The notes: generated by a model from the letters alone, not told the origin. Positions 34,334-44,661 are shown, counted from the stretch's first letter. The stretch: 64,000 nucleotides of DNA from Streptomyces filipinensis (GCF_014649495.1 NZ_BMTD01000005.1:1-64000), one strand, 5' to 3'. Made by a program: numbers and translations.

Positions 34334-35158
34334 ATGCCCCGCAAGCGCCCCCCGGACGAAGGCGACGAGCTGCTGGCCAGGCTCGGCTCGCTCACCGCCC
34401 AGGCACGGGAGCGCGCGGAGCTGCAGCGCACCCGGGTCGAGCTGGCCATCGCCCTGCAGCGCGGCATGCTGCCCCGGGACCTGCCCACCGCACCCGGCCT
34501 GCACCTCGCCGTCCGCTACACACCGGCCAACCTCGGTCTCAACGTGGGTGGCGACTGGTACGACGCGTTCGCCCTGCCCGACGGCCGGATCGGGCTGTCC
34601 ATCGGCGACGTCCAGGGGCACAACATCGAGGCCACCGCCTTCATGGGCCAGGTGCGGGCAGGCCTGCGCGCCCTCGCCTCCGTCACCGGCGAGCCGGGCG
34701 AGCTCCTCGCCCGCACCAACGACTTGCTGCTCTCGCTGGGCAGCGAACTGTTCGCCACCTGCACCTTCATGCGCCTCGACCCGGCCACCGGAGTGCTGGA
34801 GTGCGCACGAGCCGGCCACATCCCGTTCGTGTGGGCCACGGCGGACGGCAAGTCGGGCGTCGTCGACGAGGAGGGAGGGCCGCCGCTCGGCATCGAACCG
34901 GGCATGGAGTTCCCCGTCAGCAGCCACCGGCTCACCACGGGCGGCGTGTTCGTACTGGTCACCGACGGCGTGGTGGAGGGACCCTCGCTGAACATCGAGG
35001 ACGGCCTCGCACAGGTGGTGCGCCTCGCCGGTATCGCCGCCGTCGCCGGCCTGGAAGCCCATGCGCTGGCCGGCGCCGTGATCAAGTGTGCCGAGAGCGT
35101 CGGCCACGAGGACGACGCGGCCGTCCTGGTCGTCGGCCTGGACGGCATCCACGCATGA
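34334..35158 (+). CDS. SpoIIE/RsbU-type PP2C phosphatase, soluble
   Basis: 274 residues. A short helical N-terminus (LLARLGSLTAQARERAELQRTRVELAIALQRGML) leads into the phosphatase domain with VGGDWYDAF, IGDVQGHNIEAT, CARAGHIPF, FVLVTDGVVEGP and HEDDAAVLVV, which contain the metal-binding Asp residues. No sensor domain is attached, so a separate partner probably provides the signal. The MASE1 protein 286 bp downstream on the same strand is a candidate. GGAAGTGA precedes the ATG. Confidence 0.88.
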   Translation: MPRKRPPDEGDELLARLGSLTAQARERAELQRTRVELAIALQRGMLPRDLPTAPGLHLAVRYTPANLGLNVGGDWYDAFALPDGRIGLSIGDVQGHNIEATAFMGQVRAGLRALASVTGEPGELLARTNDLLLSLGSELFATCTFMRLDPATGVLECARAGHIPFVWATADGKSGVVDEEGGPPLGIEPGMEFPVSSHRLTTGGVFVLVTDGVVEGPSLNIEDGLAQVVRLAGIAAVAGLEAHALAGAVIKCAESVGHEDDAAVLVVGLDGIHA

Positions 35159-35444
35159 CCCGACCGAACCGGACCCGGCGCCGCCAGGCTCGGCCGACCG
35201 CCCCCGCTGAGGTGGGCCGAGGGCCGTCTGTATCCGCCGCCGATGTGACGGCGGTCCTCCGGTTCTGTGCTGTCCGGTTCGGTCGGCTTGGCGCAGCTGG
35301 TCCGGGGGGCGGCACTGGCCCGAGCGGGGGCGGAGCCGGATCCGAAGCCGGGCCGGCCGGCCGGCGTCGGGCTGCCCGGGGATTCAGCCATAGGGCCGGA
35401 CGGGATCGGCTCTCGCCTCGCCGTGGCGGGGGCGCCGGTGTGAG

Positions 35445-36467
35445 ATGGCTGCTGTGGTGGGTTTCGAGGTTCTGCGCCGGCCGGGCGGCTACGCCGTCCA
35501 GGTGCTCGCCGTCGCGGCCTGCTACTACGCCGCGGCCCGGCTCGGACTCCTGCGCGAGCTCACCGTCGAGGGTGCCGTCGTCACCCCCGTCTGGCCGCCC
35601 ACGGGCGTCGCCGTCGCCGCCCTGCTGATCCTCGGCCTGCGCTGCTGGCCCGGCGTCACGATCGGTGCCTTCTTCGCCGTGCTGTCCGTCACCGACCTCC
35701 GCCCGGACGTGTTGATCACCGTCGCCGGTCAGACCGGCGCACCGGTGTGCGCGGCGCTGCTGCTGCGCCGCGCACACTTCCACACCGACCTCGGCCGGTT
35801 GCGCGACGGCGTCGCCCTGGTCTTCCTGGGCGCACTGACCGCCACACTGATCAGCGCGACGGTCGGCGTCGGCCTCCTGGTCGTCACGGACAAGCTGGAC
35901 GCGGCCTCCTTCTGGCCCGTGTGGCTGGCCTGGTGGGTGGGCGACGCCATGGGCGTCCTGATCGTCACCCCCTTGCTGCTGATAGTGAGCCACGCGCGCT
36001 GGCCTCCGCCCCTGGCCCGCTGGAAGGAGGCGACCGCGCTGGTCGTCGTCGCCTGCTGGCTGGTTCCGGTGGCCGCCTACAGCTCGATCAGCGTGCTCTT
36101 TCTCGTCTACCCGCTGCTCATCTGGGCCGCCCTGCGCTTCCAGCTCCTGGGCGGTGTGCTGTGTGCCCTCCTGACGTCCGTGCTGGCCACCGTCGCCGCG
36201 ACGGACGGCGTCGGCCCCTTCGCGGGGCTGAGCCGGATCGAGGTCATGGCGAAGCTCCAGGCGTTCAACGGATCCATGGCCCTGACCGCGCTCCTGCTGT
36301 CCGCGGTGATCACCGAGCAGCGCAACACCCGGCGCTCGGTGGAGAAGGCCTGCCAGGAACTGGTCGAGGTGCTGGAACACCTCACCGCCGGCGAAGCCCC
36401 GCCGCCCCGGCCACAGCCGGACACCGGGAACACGCAGGGCGGACCCCGGCCGAACGGACCCCCGTGA
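35445..36467 (+). CDS. MASE1-domain integral membrane protein
   Basis: 340 residues with eight or so transmembrane helices and the MASE1 motif VWPPTGVAVAALLILG near 50-65. MASE1 is a membrane sensor domain usually joined to kinases or cyclic-dinucleotide enzymes. Here it stands alone, with only a short, Pro-rich cytoplasmic tail after residue 285 that begins as a coiled-coil-like EQRNTRRSVEKACQELVEVLEHL. It may signal through the neighbouring phosphatase at 34334. The start ATG has a weak ribosome site; a GTG a few codons in is an alternative. Confidence 0.8.
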   Translation: MAAVVGFEVLRRPGGYAVQVLAVAACYYAAARLGLLRELTVEGAVVTPVWPPTGVAVAALLILGLRCWPGVTIGAFFAVLSVTDLRPDVLITVAGQTGAPVCAALLLRRAHFHTDLGRLRDGVALVFLGALTATLISATVGVGLLVVTDKLDAASFWPVWLAWWVGDAMGVLIVTPLLLIVSHARWPPPLARWKEATALVVVACWLVPVAAYSSISVLFLVYPLLIWAALRFQLLGGVLCALLTSVLATVAATDGVGPFAGLSRIEVMAKLQAFNGSMALTALLLSAVITEQRNTRRSVEKACQELVEVLEHLTAGEAPPPRPQPDTGNTQGGPRPNGPP

Positions 36468-36478
36468 CGACTCCCGCG

Positions 36479-36856
36479 TCACCGGCCGGAGCGGTTCACC
36501 GGCCCCTCGTCGTCGCCGCCCGGCTCCGCGGAACCCGTACGTGACGTCGTGTCCCGGGGCTCGGCGGTCGGCGGGTGAGTGGCGCCGGTGGCGCCGGGCC
36601 GACCGCCGCCGGGCGTGCGGTAGCCGCCCAGGACGCCCGGAGGTGCGTCGGCGACGGCCTGGGCGCCGCTCATGTGGCGCCGGCCCTGCCCCCCGGCCCA
36701 GTGCTCCGGGTAGGGGTGGTCGAACGGCTCGGCGCAGACACGCTCCCGCTCCGTCTCGCGCCGGCCGTGTGCGGCCCGCTCGGCGGCCGTGGCGCTCTCG
36801 CCCCACCGGCCGCGGTCCCTGTCGTCGTGCCCGTGCCCACGGTCCTCGTCGCTCAT
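36479..36856 (-). CDS. Small hydrophilic hypothetical protein
   Basis: 125 residues, starting MSDEDRGHGHDDRDRG and containing ERAAHGRRE and EPFDHPYPEHWAGG. It is strongly charged, with a Gly/Pro-rich C-terminal half and no domain that I know. The end is 11 bp from the stop of the MASE1 gene. The ribosome site is poor. Support comes mainly from its family-like middle part and low overlap with other genes. Confidence 0.5.
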   Translation of the reverse strand: MSDEDRGHGHDDRDRGRWGESATAAERAAHGRRETERERVCAEPFDHPYPEHWAGGQGRRHMSGAQAVADAPPGVLGGYRTPGGGRPGATGATHPPTAEPRDTTSRTGSAEPGGDDEGPVNRSGR

Positions 36857-36988
36857 GCGCCGCCGGGTACCCGGTCGACGGCCGGTGCCACCCCCTGCCC
36901 CGGCGTGTCGAACGGCCGGTCCGGGGCACTGGGAGACGATGGGCGCAGCCCGGACGGGCCCGGGCCGGACCGGAGGGACAGCGGCGGC

Positions 36989-38404
36989 ATGGAGCAGCGG
37001 ACGGCGAGAGCGGCGGACCAGCCGAGCGGTGCGGCCCGGCCCGGCTGCGGGCCCGCGCGACCGCACGACGGCCCGGCCGTACCGGTGCCGGACGCCGCCG
37101 ACGCCCGCCGTGCCATCCCCCGCACCGACCACCTGCTGCGCGACCCCCGGCTGTCCCCGGCCGTGGACCGGCTCGGCGTCGGCGTGGTCAAGGCCGCCGT
37201 GCGCGAGGCCCAGCAGCGCGCCCGCGACGGAGGCATCCCGCCCGAGCAGGTGCTGCAGACCGCCCTCGCCCTGCTGCCCGGGACCGCGAGCGGCCTGCGC
37301 CCGGTGCTCAACGCCACCGGGGTGCTGCTGCACACCAACCTCGGCCGGGCCCCGCTGTCCGCCGCCGCCCGGCAGGCCGTCCAGGAGGCCGCAGGGCCCA
37401 CGGACGTCGAACTGGACCTCGCGACCGGCGTACGAGCCCGCCGCGGTCGCTCCGCCCTCGCCGCCCTGCGCGACCGGGTGCCGGCCGCGGGCGCGGCGCA
37501 CGTCGTCAACAACGGCGCCGCCGCGCTGGTGCTCGCCGCCACCGCCCTCGCGGCCGGCAAGGAGATCGTGGTCAGCCGCGGCGAGATGGTGGAGATCGGG
37601 GACGGCTTCCGCCTGCCCGACCTGCTCGTCACGACCGGCGCCCGGCTCCGCGAGGTCGGTACGACCAACCGCACGACCGCCGCCGACTACGCCGCCGTGC
37701 TCGGCCCTGACACCGGGTTCGTGCTCAAGGTGCATCCGTCCAACTTCCGCATCACCGGCTTCACCTGCTCCGCCGAGACCGCCGAGCTCACCGGTCTGGG
37801 CGTCCCGGTCGTCGTCGACATCGGCTCCGGACTGCTCGCCCCGCACCCCGCGCTGCCCGAGGAGCCCGACGCCGACACGCAGCTTCGCGCGGGCGCCGCC
37901 CTCGTCACCGCGAGCGGCGACAAACTGCTCGGCGGACCCCAGTGCGGACTGCTGCTCGGCGACCAGGACCTGGTCCGCGCTCTCGCCCGGCACCCGCTGG
38001 CCCGTGCCCTGCGTGTCGACAAGCTGACCCTGGCCGCGCTGGAGGCCACCCTCACCGGACCGCCCACCCCGACCGCCCTCGCCCTCACCGCCGATCCGGT
38101 CCGCCTGCGCGCCCGCGCCGGCCAGCTCGCCGAAACCCTCGCCGCCGACGGCCTCGACGTACGGGCCGTCGACTCCCGTGCCACCGTCGGCGGCGGAGGA
38201 GCACCCGGGGTCACCCTGCCCAGCGCGGCCCTCTCGCTGCCCGGGCCGTACGCCGCCGCCCTGCGCACCGGCCGCGTCCCGGTCGTCGGACGCCTGGAGG
38301 CGGGCCGCTGCCTGCTGGACCTGCGGGCGGTGCCCGAGCGGGACGACGCACGGCTGGCCGAAGCCGTGCGCGAGGCCGGGCCGGCCGGGAAGGGACGGGC
38401 ATGA
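36989..38404 (+). CDS. selA: L-seryl-tRNA(Sec) selenium transferase
   Basis: 471 residues from ATG 36989 with GGAGGG upstream; the open frame extends further but is not SelA-like. SelA is a PLP enzyme that converts Ser-tRNA(Sec) to Sec-tRNA(Sec) using selenophosphate. The PLP Lys lies in TASGDKLLGGPQCG, and VLNATGVLLHTNLGRAPL, EMVEIGDGFRLPDL and VGTTNRTTAADY are family blocks. The 3' end overlaps selB by ATGA, showing tight co-translation. SelD lies nearby. Confidence 0.96.
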   Translation: MEQRTARAADQPSGAARPGCGPARPHDGPAVPVPDAADARRAIPRTDHLLRDPRLSPAVDRLGVGVVKAAVREAQQRARDGGIPPEQVLQTALALLPGTASGLRPVLNATGVLLHTNLGRAPLSAAARQAVQEAAGPTDVELDLATGVRARRGRSALAALRDRVPAAGAAHVVNNGAAALVLAATALAAGKEIVVSRGEMVEIGDGFRLPDLLVTTGARLREVGTTNRTTAADYAAVLGPDTGFVLKVHPSNFRITGFTCSAETAELTGLGVPVVVDIGSGLLAPHPALPEEPDADTQLRAGAALVTASGDKLLGGPQCGLLLGDQDLVRALARHPLARALRVDKLTLAALEATLTGPPTPTALALTADPVRLRARAGQLAETLAADGLDVRAVDSRATVGGGGAPGVTLPSAALSLPGPYAAALRTGRVPVVGRLEAGRCLLDLRAVPERDDARLAEAVREAGPAGKGRA

Positions 38405-40302
38405 TGCGCGTGCTCGCCACCGCCGGCCATGTCGACCACGGCAAGTCCGCCCTGGTGCGGGCGCTGACCGGCATGGAGCCCGACCGCTACGAGGAGGAAC
38501 GCCGCCGGGGACTCACCCTCGACCTGGGCTTCGTATGGACCCGGCTCGGCCCGGAGGGCGACCACCTCGCCTTCGTCGACGTCCCCGGGCACGAACGCTT
38601 CGTGCCCACCATGCTGGCCGGAGTCGGACCGGTACCCGCCGTGCTGTTCGTGGTCGCCGCCGACCAGGGCTGGCAGCCGCAGTCGCAGGAGCACCTGGCG
38701 ATCCTCGACGCGCTCGGCGTCCGGCACGCCGTCCTCGCGGTGACCCGCAGCGACCTCGCGGACCCGGAAGCCGTGCGCGGCGACGCCGTCGAGCGGCTGG
38801 CCGCGACCTCCCTCGGCAAGGTGCCCGCGGTCGCGGTGAGCGCGGTCACCGGTGCGGGACTGGACGAGCTGCGCGGTGAACTGGCTCGAACGGCAAGCGA
38901 GTTGGCCGACCCCGACCCCGGCGCCGACGTACGTCTGTGGCTCGACCGGGCCTTCACCGTGCGCGGGCACGGCACCGTCGTGACCGGCACGCTCGGCGCC
39001 GGCACCCTGCGCGTCGGCGACCGGCTGGTCACCGGGGACGGCACCGCCGTGCTGCGGGTGCGCGGGCTGCAGAGCCTGCACGAGGAACGGGCGGAGGTGA
39101 GCGGGGTGGCCCGCGTCGCGGTCAACGTGCACGGCCAGGGGGACGGCACCCTGCGCCGGGGACAGGTGCTGCTGACCCCGGACCGCTGGCTGAGCAGCGA
39201 GGTGATCGACGTCCGGGTCACCGGTGAGCCGGTCGCCGACCTGCCCCGCTCCCTCACCGTGCACATCGGCACCGCCGCCGTACCGGTGACGGTGCGCCCG
39301 CTCGGCGAGGACACCGCCCGCCTCGCCCTCGCCCGGGGACTGCCCCTGCGCGTCGGAGACCGCGCCGTGCTGCGCGAACCCGGCGGCAGCCGCACACCCT
39401 GCGGCGCCACGGTCCTCGACGTACGTCCGCCCCGGCTGACCCGGCGCGGGGCCGGCCGGGCGCGCGCGGCGGAGCTCGCGGGCATGACCGGCCGTCCCGA
39501 CGGCACCGCCGAACTGCGCCGCCGCAAACTGATCCGGCGCGCCGACCTGCAGGCGATGGGCGTCCCGCCGCCTTCCGTGCTTGAGGGGCAGGACCCGGCG
39601 GACACCGTCGGCACCGGGAGCGGTGAGGCGCGCGTGCCCGCCCACGCCGCCGGGGACTGGCTGGCCGACCCGACGTACTGGAACGCTCTGAGGGACCGGC
39701 TGGCCGCCGAGGCCGGCCGGCACGCCCGCGCCCACCCGCTGGAACCCGGCCTGCCCGCCGAGGCAGCCCGCCGGCTGCTCGGCCTGCCCGACCGCGCCCT
39801 CGTCGACGCTCTGGCCGCAGCGACCCCCCGACTCCAGGCCCGCGGCGGCCGGTTGTACCCCTGCGACAGCCTCCGCCCCGCCCTCCCGCCGCCTGTCCGG
39901 GCCGCCGTGGACGCGGTGCGCGCGGACCTCGCCCGTACGCCGTTCCGCGCCCCCGAGGCCGGACGGCTCGCCGAACTCGGCCTGGACCGCAAGGCGTTGG
40001 CCGCCGCCGTCACCGCCGGAGCGCTGCTGCGGATCGCCGACGGGATCGTGCTGCTGCCCGGCGCCGACGCCGAGGCCGCCGCCGTACTGCGCGCCCTGCC
40101 CCAGCCGTTCACGCTCAGCGAGGCCCGGCGCGCACTGGACACCACCCGTCGGGTGGCCGTACCGCTGCTGGAGTTCCTGGACGCCCGGGGGCACACCGAA
40201 CGCGTCGACGACCAGCGCCGGCGCTGCCGCGCGGACGCGGTGGACGGAGGCGGACGGGAATCGAACCCGCCGGCCCGAGATCCTCGGACCCCTCGGTTTT
40301 GA
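38401..40302 (+). CDS. selB: Selenocysteine-specific elongation factor SelB
   Basis: 633 residues. The G domain has GHVDHGKSALV (G1), DVPGHERFV (G3) and TRSDLAD (G4, replacing NKxD). EF-Tu-like domains II and III follow, and winged-helix domains that bind the SECIS element fill residues about 390-620. SelB brings Sec-tRNA to an in-frame UGA. The last 19 or so codons lie antisense to tRNA-Sec, so the tail ESNPPARDPRTPRF is read from tRNA sequence. Either the real end is short of this, or the tail is a harmless overlap. Confidence 0.95.
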   Translation: MMRVLATAGHVDHGKSALVRALTGMEPDRYEEERRRGLTLDLGFVWTRLGPEGDHLAFVDVPGHERFVPTMLAGVGPVPAVLFVVAADQGWQPQSQEHLAILDALGVRHAVLAVTRSDLADPEAVRGDAVERLAATSLGKVPAVAVSAVTGAGLDELRGELARTASELADPDPGADVRLWLDRAFTVRGHGTVVTGTLGAGTLRVGDRLVTGDGTAVLRVRGLQSLHEERAEVSGVARVAVNVHGQGDGTLRRGQVLLTPDRWLSSEVIDVRVTGEPVADLPRSLTVHIGTAAVPVTVRPLGEDTARLALARGLPLRVGDRAVLREPGGSRTPCGATVLDVRPPRLTRRGAGRARAAELAGMTGRPDGTAELRRRKLIRRADLQAMGVPPPSVLEGQDPADTVGTGSGEARVPAHAAGDWLADPTYWNALRDRLAAEAGRHARAHPLEPGLPAEAARRLLGLPDRALVDALAAATPRLQARGGRLYPCDSLRPALPPPVRAAVDAVRADLARTPFRAPEAGRLAELGLDRKALAAAVTAGALLRIADGIVLLPGADAEAAAVLRALPQPFTLSEARRALDTTRRVAVPLLEFLDARGHTERVDDQRRRCRADAVDGGGRESNPPARDPRTPRF

Positions 40303-40337
40303 AGACCGGGAGGGCCACCAGGCACCCACACGCCTCC
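40245..40337 (-). tRNA. selC: tRNA-Sec (anticodon UCA)
   Basis: On the minus strand the molecule runs from GGAGGCG (acceptor, 40337) to CGCCTCC plus discriminator G, 93 nt in all. The anticodon loop reads CTTCAAA with TCA, which decodes UGA. GGTTCGATTCCC provides the T-arm. A long acceptor/T stem and a large variable arm are typical of tRNA-Sec. CCA is not encoded. It overlaps the 3' end of selB on the other strand by 58 bp. Confidence 0.95.
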
Positions 40338-40374
40338 ACCGCTCGTCAGGCTACTGCCCCAGGAGACCGCCGGT

Positions 40375-41394
40375 ATGACATCGACATCCCCACCGACCGG
40401 CCGGGCGCCCGTCCGGCTCACCCAGTACGCCCACGGCGGCGGATGCGCCTGCAAGATCCCGCCCGGGGAGCTGGAGGAGGTGGTCGCCGGGCTGACCGCG
40501 CCCCCGCTCACCGGCGGCGACACCCCGTTGCTCGTCGGGCTCGCCACCGGTGACGACGCCGCCGTGGTCACGCACCGCGGGACGGCGGTCGTGTGCACGG
40601 CGGACTTCTTCACCCCGGTCGTGGACGACCCGTACGACTGGGGGCGCATCGCCGCCGCGAACGCGCTGTCCGACGTGTACGCGATGGGCGGCCGGCCGGT
40701 GCTCGCCGTGAACCTGCTGGCCTGGCCGCGCGACCGGCTCCCCTTCGAGCTGGCCCGCGAGGTGCTGCGCGGGGGACTGGACATCGCCACCGAGGCCGGC
40801 TGCCATGTCGGCGGCGGGCACAGCGTCGACGACCCGGAACCGAAGTACGGCATGGCCGTCACCGGCCTCGCCGACCCCGAGCGGCTGCTGCGCAACGACG
40901 CCGGGCGGCCCGGGCTGCCGCTGTCGCTGACCAAGCCGCTGGGCGTGGGCGTCCTGAACAACCGGCACAAGGCCACCGGTGAGCGGTTCGAGCAGGCTGT
41001 CGCCACCATGACGGCGCTCAACCGGGACGCCGCGCAGGCCGCCCTCGCGGCCGGGGCCACCTGCGCCACCGACGTCACCGGGTTCGGTCTCCTCGGCCAC
41101 CTGCACAAGCTGGCCCGCGCCTCCGGCGTGACCGCCGTGGTCGACACCGCCGCCGTCCCCTACCTGGACGGGGCGCGGGAGGCCGTCCGGGACGGATACG
41201 TCAGCGGCGGCACCCGGCGCAACCTCGAATGGGTCGCCCCGCACACCGACTTCGGGACCACCGACGCCGACACCCGGCTGCTGCTGGCGGACGCCCAGAC
41301 CTCCGGCGGGCTGCTCGTGGCCGGTGAGGTGCCCGGAGCAGCGGTGGTGGGCGAGCTGGTGCCCCGCGGCGCGCACTCGATCGTCCTCCGGTAG
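40375..41394 (+). CDS. selD: Selenide, water dikinase
   Basis: 339 residues from ATG with AGGAG upstream. SelD makes monoselenophosphate from selenide and ATP. The catalytic loop HGGGCACK holds the active-site Cys (not Sec) and Lys. DDAAVV, TADFFTPVVDDPYDWGRIAAANALSDVYAMGG and VTGFGLLGHLHKLA are conserved family blocks. It ends 6 bp before the convergent fdh stop. Confidence 0.96.
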   Translation: MTSTSPPTGRAPVRLTQYAHGGGCACKIPPGELEEVVAGLTAPPLTGGDTPLLVGLATGDDAAVVTHRGTAVVCTADFFTPVVDDPYDWGRIAAANALSDVYAMGGRPVLAVNLLAWPRDRLPFELAREVLRGGLDIATEAGCHVGGGHSVDDPEPKYGMAVTGLADPERLLRNDAGRPGLPLSLTKPLGVGVLNNRHKATGERFEQAVATMTALNRDAAQAALAAGATCATDVTGFGLLGHLHKLARASGVTAVVDTAAVPYLDGAREAVRDGYVSGGTRRNLEWVAPHTDFGTTDADTRLLLADAQTSGGLLVAGEVPGAAVVGELVPRGAHSIVLR

Positions 41395-41400
41395 GGGCCC

Positions 41401-44400
41401 TCAGGGCTCCGTTCCGGTGTGGCCGTCGATGCCCGCCCGGGTCCGGTAGGCCCGCACCAGCTCCACGGATGCCGGACCCCGTGGCCGGCGGCCCGGGCGG
41501 ATGTCCACGGCGAACGCCTTCGACTCCTGGATGTGCGTGTTCGGATCCAGCGACAGATGCAGCAGCTCGTTGGCCGCGTCCCCGGTGCTGTAGCCGTTGG
41601 GACCCCAGTGGTACGGCAGGCCCACCTGGTGCAGTCGCCGTCCCTGTACCGTCAGCGGCGTCATCCGGTCCGTCACCAGCACCCGCGCCTCGATCACCCC
41701 GCGGGCGCTGACGATCGTCGCCCACCCGGTGTGCTCCAGGCCCCGCTCGGCCGCGAGCTCCGGGGAGACCTCGCAGAAGAACTCCGGCTGCAGCTCGGCC
41801 AGATACGGCTGCCAGCGGGACATGCCGCCCGCCGTGTGGTGCTCGGTCAGCCGGTAGGTGGTGGCCACGTACGGGAACACCTGGGAGCCGGGCTCGTCAC
41901 CGCTGGGCTGGTAGCGGTTGTCGCGGACCGTGGGCATCAACTGCCGCACCGGGTTGCGCTGCTGGTCGTAGAGCAGGTTCGGGAACGGCGAGTCCTGCGG
42001 CTCGTAGTGGGCCGGCAGCGGGCCGTCGGTGAGCCCGGACGGCACGTACAGCCAGGCCTTGCCGTCGGCCTGCATGATGAACGGGTCCGTGCCGGACAGC
42101 GCGTCCGGGCCGGTGGCGTCCTTCGGCGGCTCGTGATCGGGCGCCTTGTCCTTCTTGAAGTCGGGCACGTCGTGCCCGGTCCACTCGCCCTTCGCCGGGT
42201 CCCACCACACCAGCGCCTTCCGCTCGCTCCACGGCCTGCCCCCGGGATCGGCGGAGGCGCGGTTGTACAGGATCCGCCGGTTGGCGGGCCAGGCCCAGGC
42301 CCACCCGGCGGCCACCCAGTCCTGCTCCCGGCCGGGCTTTCGGCGGGCCGCCTGGTTGACGCCGTCGGCGTAGACACCGCAGTAGATCCAGCAGCCGCAG
42401 GCGGTGGAGCCGTCCGGTTTCAGTTCCTCGTAGGAGGACAGCGGCCTGCCCTCGGCGTCCTGGCCGTTGATCTCGGCGAGGACCGCCTCGGCCTCCGGTT
42501 CGGCGATGCCGCCCTTCGTCGGGTAGTCCCAGGTCAGGTCGAGCAGCGGCCGGTCCATCTCGTCGGTGGACCCGGCGAGCTTCTCCCGGATGATCCGCCC
42601 CAGGTGGTAGGTGAACCACAGGTCGCTGCGCGCCTCGCCGGGCGGCTCGACCGCCTGGTGGTGCCACTGCAGCAGCCGCTGGGTGTTGGTGAAGCTGCCG
42701 TCCTTCTCGGTGTGCGCGGCGGCCGGCAGGAAGAACACCTCGGTGCGGATGTCCTCGGTGCGCAGCTCCCCGGTCTCGATCTCCGGGCCGTCCTTCCACC
42801 AGGTGGCCGACTCGATCAGCGAGAAGTCACGGACCACCAGCCAGTCCAGGTTCGCCATGCCGAGCCGCATCAGCTTGGAGTTGGCGTTGCCCACCGCCGG
42901 GTTCTCGCCGTACAGGAAGTAGCCCTTGCAGGTGCCCTTCCGCTGGGCCATGGCCGTCTCGTACGCCGAGTGGGAGCCGGTGAGCCGGGGCAGGTAGTCG
43001 AAGCAGAAGTCGTTCTCCTCGGTCGCCGCCGCACCCCAGTACGCCTTGAGCAGACTCACCAGGTACGAGCGCATGTTGCCCCAGTAACCCTTGTGCGCCG
43101 CCTCCGCCTCGATGAAGGCGTTCAGGTCCTGGTTCTGATGGGCGTGCGGCATCGGGATGTAGCCCGGCAGCAGGTTGAACAGCGTCGGGATGTCCGTGGA
43201 GCCCTGGATCGAGGCGTGCCCGCGCAGGGCCAGGATGCCGCCGCCGGGCCGGCCGATGTTGCCGAGCAGGGTCTGCAGCACGGCCGCCCCGCGGATGTAC
43301 TGCACCCCGACCGTGTGCTGCGTCCAGCCGACCGCGTAGGCGAAGGCCGTGGTCCGCTCACGCCCGGAGTTCTCCGTGACCAGCTCGCACACCTGCCGGA
43401 ACAGGTCCTGCGGCACCCCGCAGACCTGCTCGACCATCTCGGGGGTGTAGCGGGCGTAGTGGCGCTTGAGCACCTGGAAGACACAGCGCGGGTGGGTGAG
43501 CGTCTCGTCCCGCTCCGGCTCGCCCTCGCCGATCACCGCGCCGCCGGAGCCGTGCGCCTCGCCGCGTGCCGCCTCGGTCACCGAACCGCCGGTGCGCTTC
43601 TCGTACTCCGCGTCGCGCTGGCCGGAGGCCGCCTGGACCTCGGTGCCCTCGTACTGCCAGCTGCTGTTGTCGTAGGAGCGGCTGTCGGCGTCGAGCCCGG
43701 AGAAGACGCCCCCCAGGTCCTCGGTGTCCCGGAAGTCCTCCCGCAGGATCACCGGGGCGTTGCTGTACGCCACGATGTAGTCGCGGAAGTACTTCTCGTG
43801 CTCCAGGACGTGGTTGACGATCCCGCCGAGGAACACGATGTCCGTTCCCGCGCGCAGCGGCACGTGCACGTCGGCGAGCGCGCTGGTGCGGGTGAAGCGC
43901 GGATCGACATGGATCACCTTGGCGCCCCGCGCCTTGGCCTCCATCACCCACTGGAACCCGACCGGATGGCACTCGGCCATGTTCGAGCCCTCGATGACGA
44001 TGCAGTCCGCGTTCTGCAGGTCCTGCTGGAAGGTGGTCGCGCCGCCGCGTCCGAACGAGGTTCCCAGACTGGGAACGGTGGAGGAGTGTCAAACACGCGC
44101 CTGGTTCTCGATCTGGATCGCTCCGAGCGCCGTGAACAACTTCTTGATCAGGTAGTTCTCTTCGTTGTCGAGCGTGGCCCCGCCGAGGCTCGCGATGCCG
44201 AGCGTGCGCCGGGTGCGGGTCTCGTCGACCTCCCACTCCCAGCCGGCCCGGCGCGCCTCGACCACCCGGTCGGCGATCATGTCCATCGCCGTGTCGAGGT
44301 CCAGCCGCTCCCACCCGGTGCCGTACGGGCGCCGGTAGAGGACGTGGTGCTCGCGGGCGTCCCCGGTCGTCAGCTGCAGGCTCGCCGCACCCTTGGGGCA

Positions 44401-44661
44401 CAGCCGGCCGCGCGAGATGGGGGAGTCCGGGTCGCCCTCGATCTGGGTGACCTTCTCGTCCTGGACGTACACGTTCTGGCCGCAGCCCACCGCGCAGTAC
44501 GGGCAGACGGACTTCACCACCCGGTCGGCGGTGGCCACCCGGGGCTGCAGTCGCTCACTGCGCCCGCTCTTGGCCGCGGCGCCCCGGCCCAGTGGATCGG
44601 TGCCCGTCAGCTGGCGGTAGACCGGCCAGGAGTCGATCCAGGTGCGTACGCCCACGGCCAC
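41401..44661 (-). CDS. Formate dehydrogenase catalytic subunit, selenoprotein (Sec at codon 191)
   Basis: 1086 residues if UGA at 44091-44089 is read as Sec191. The context is ENQARV-U-HSSTVPSLG, matching FdnG/FdhF-type NQARVUHGPTV. The [4Fe-4S] motif CPYCAVGC with a later LCPKG lies in the N-terminal part. The bis-MGD molybdopterin domains follow. It oxidises formate to CO2. Without Sec it would be split into 190- and 859-residue frames. The GTG at 44661 touches the GGGAGGA; a GTG at 44655 has better spacing. A hairpin 12 nt after the UGA is a SECIS candidate. Confidence 0.95.
44060..44091 (-). promoter_or_regulatory. Bacterial SECIS element and Sec codon in fdh
   Basis: The UGA is followed after 12 nt by a perfect 7-bp stem (GTTCCCA/TGGGAAC) with loop GTC, as in bacterial SECIS elements that SelB binds just downstream of the Sec codon. 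Confidence 0.8.

Noticed and set aside
44089..44091. Formate dehydrogenase as a pseudogene split by a stop
   Set aside because: The stop is UGA in the exact Sec context, with a hairpin downstream and sel genes adjacent.
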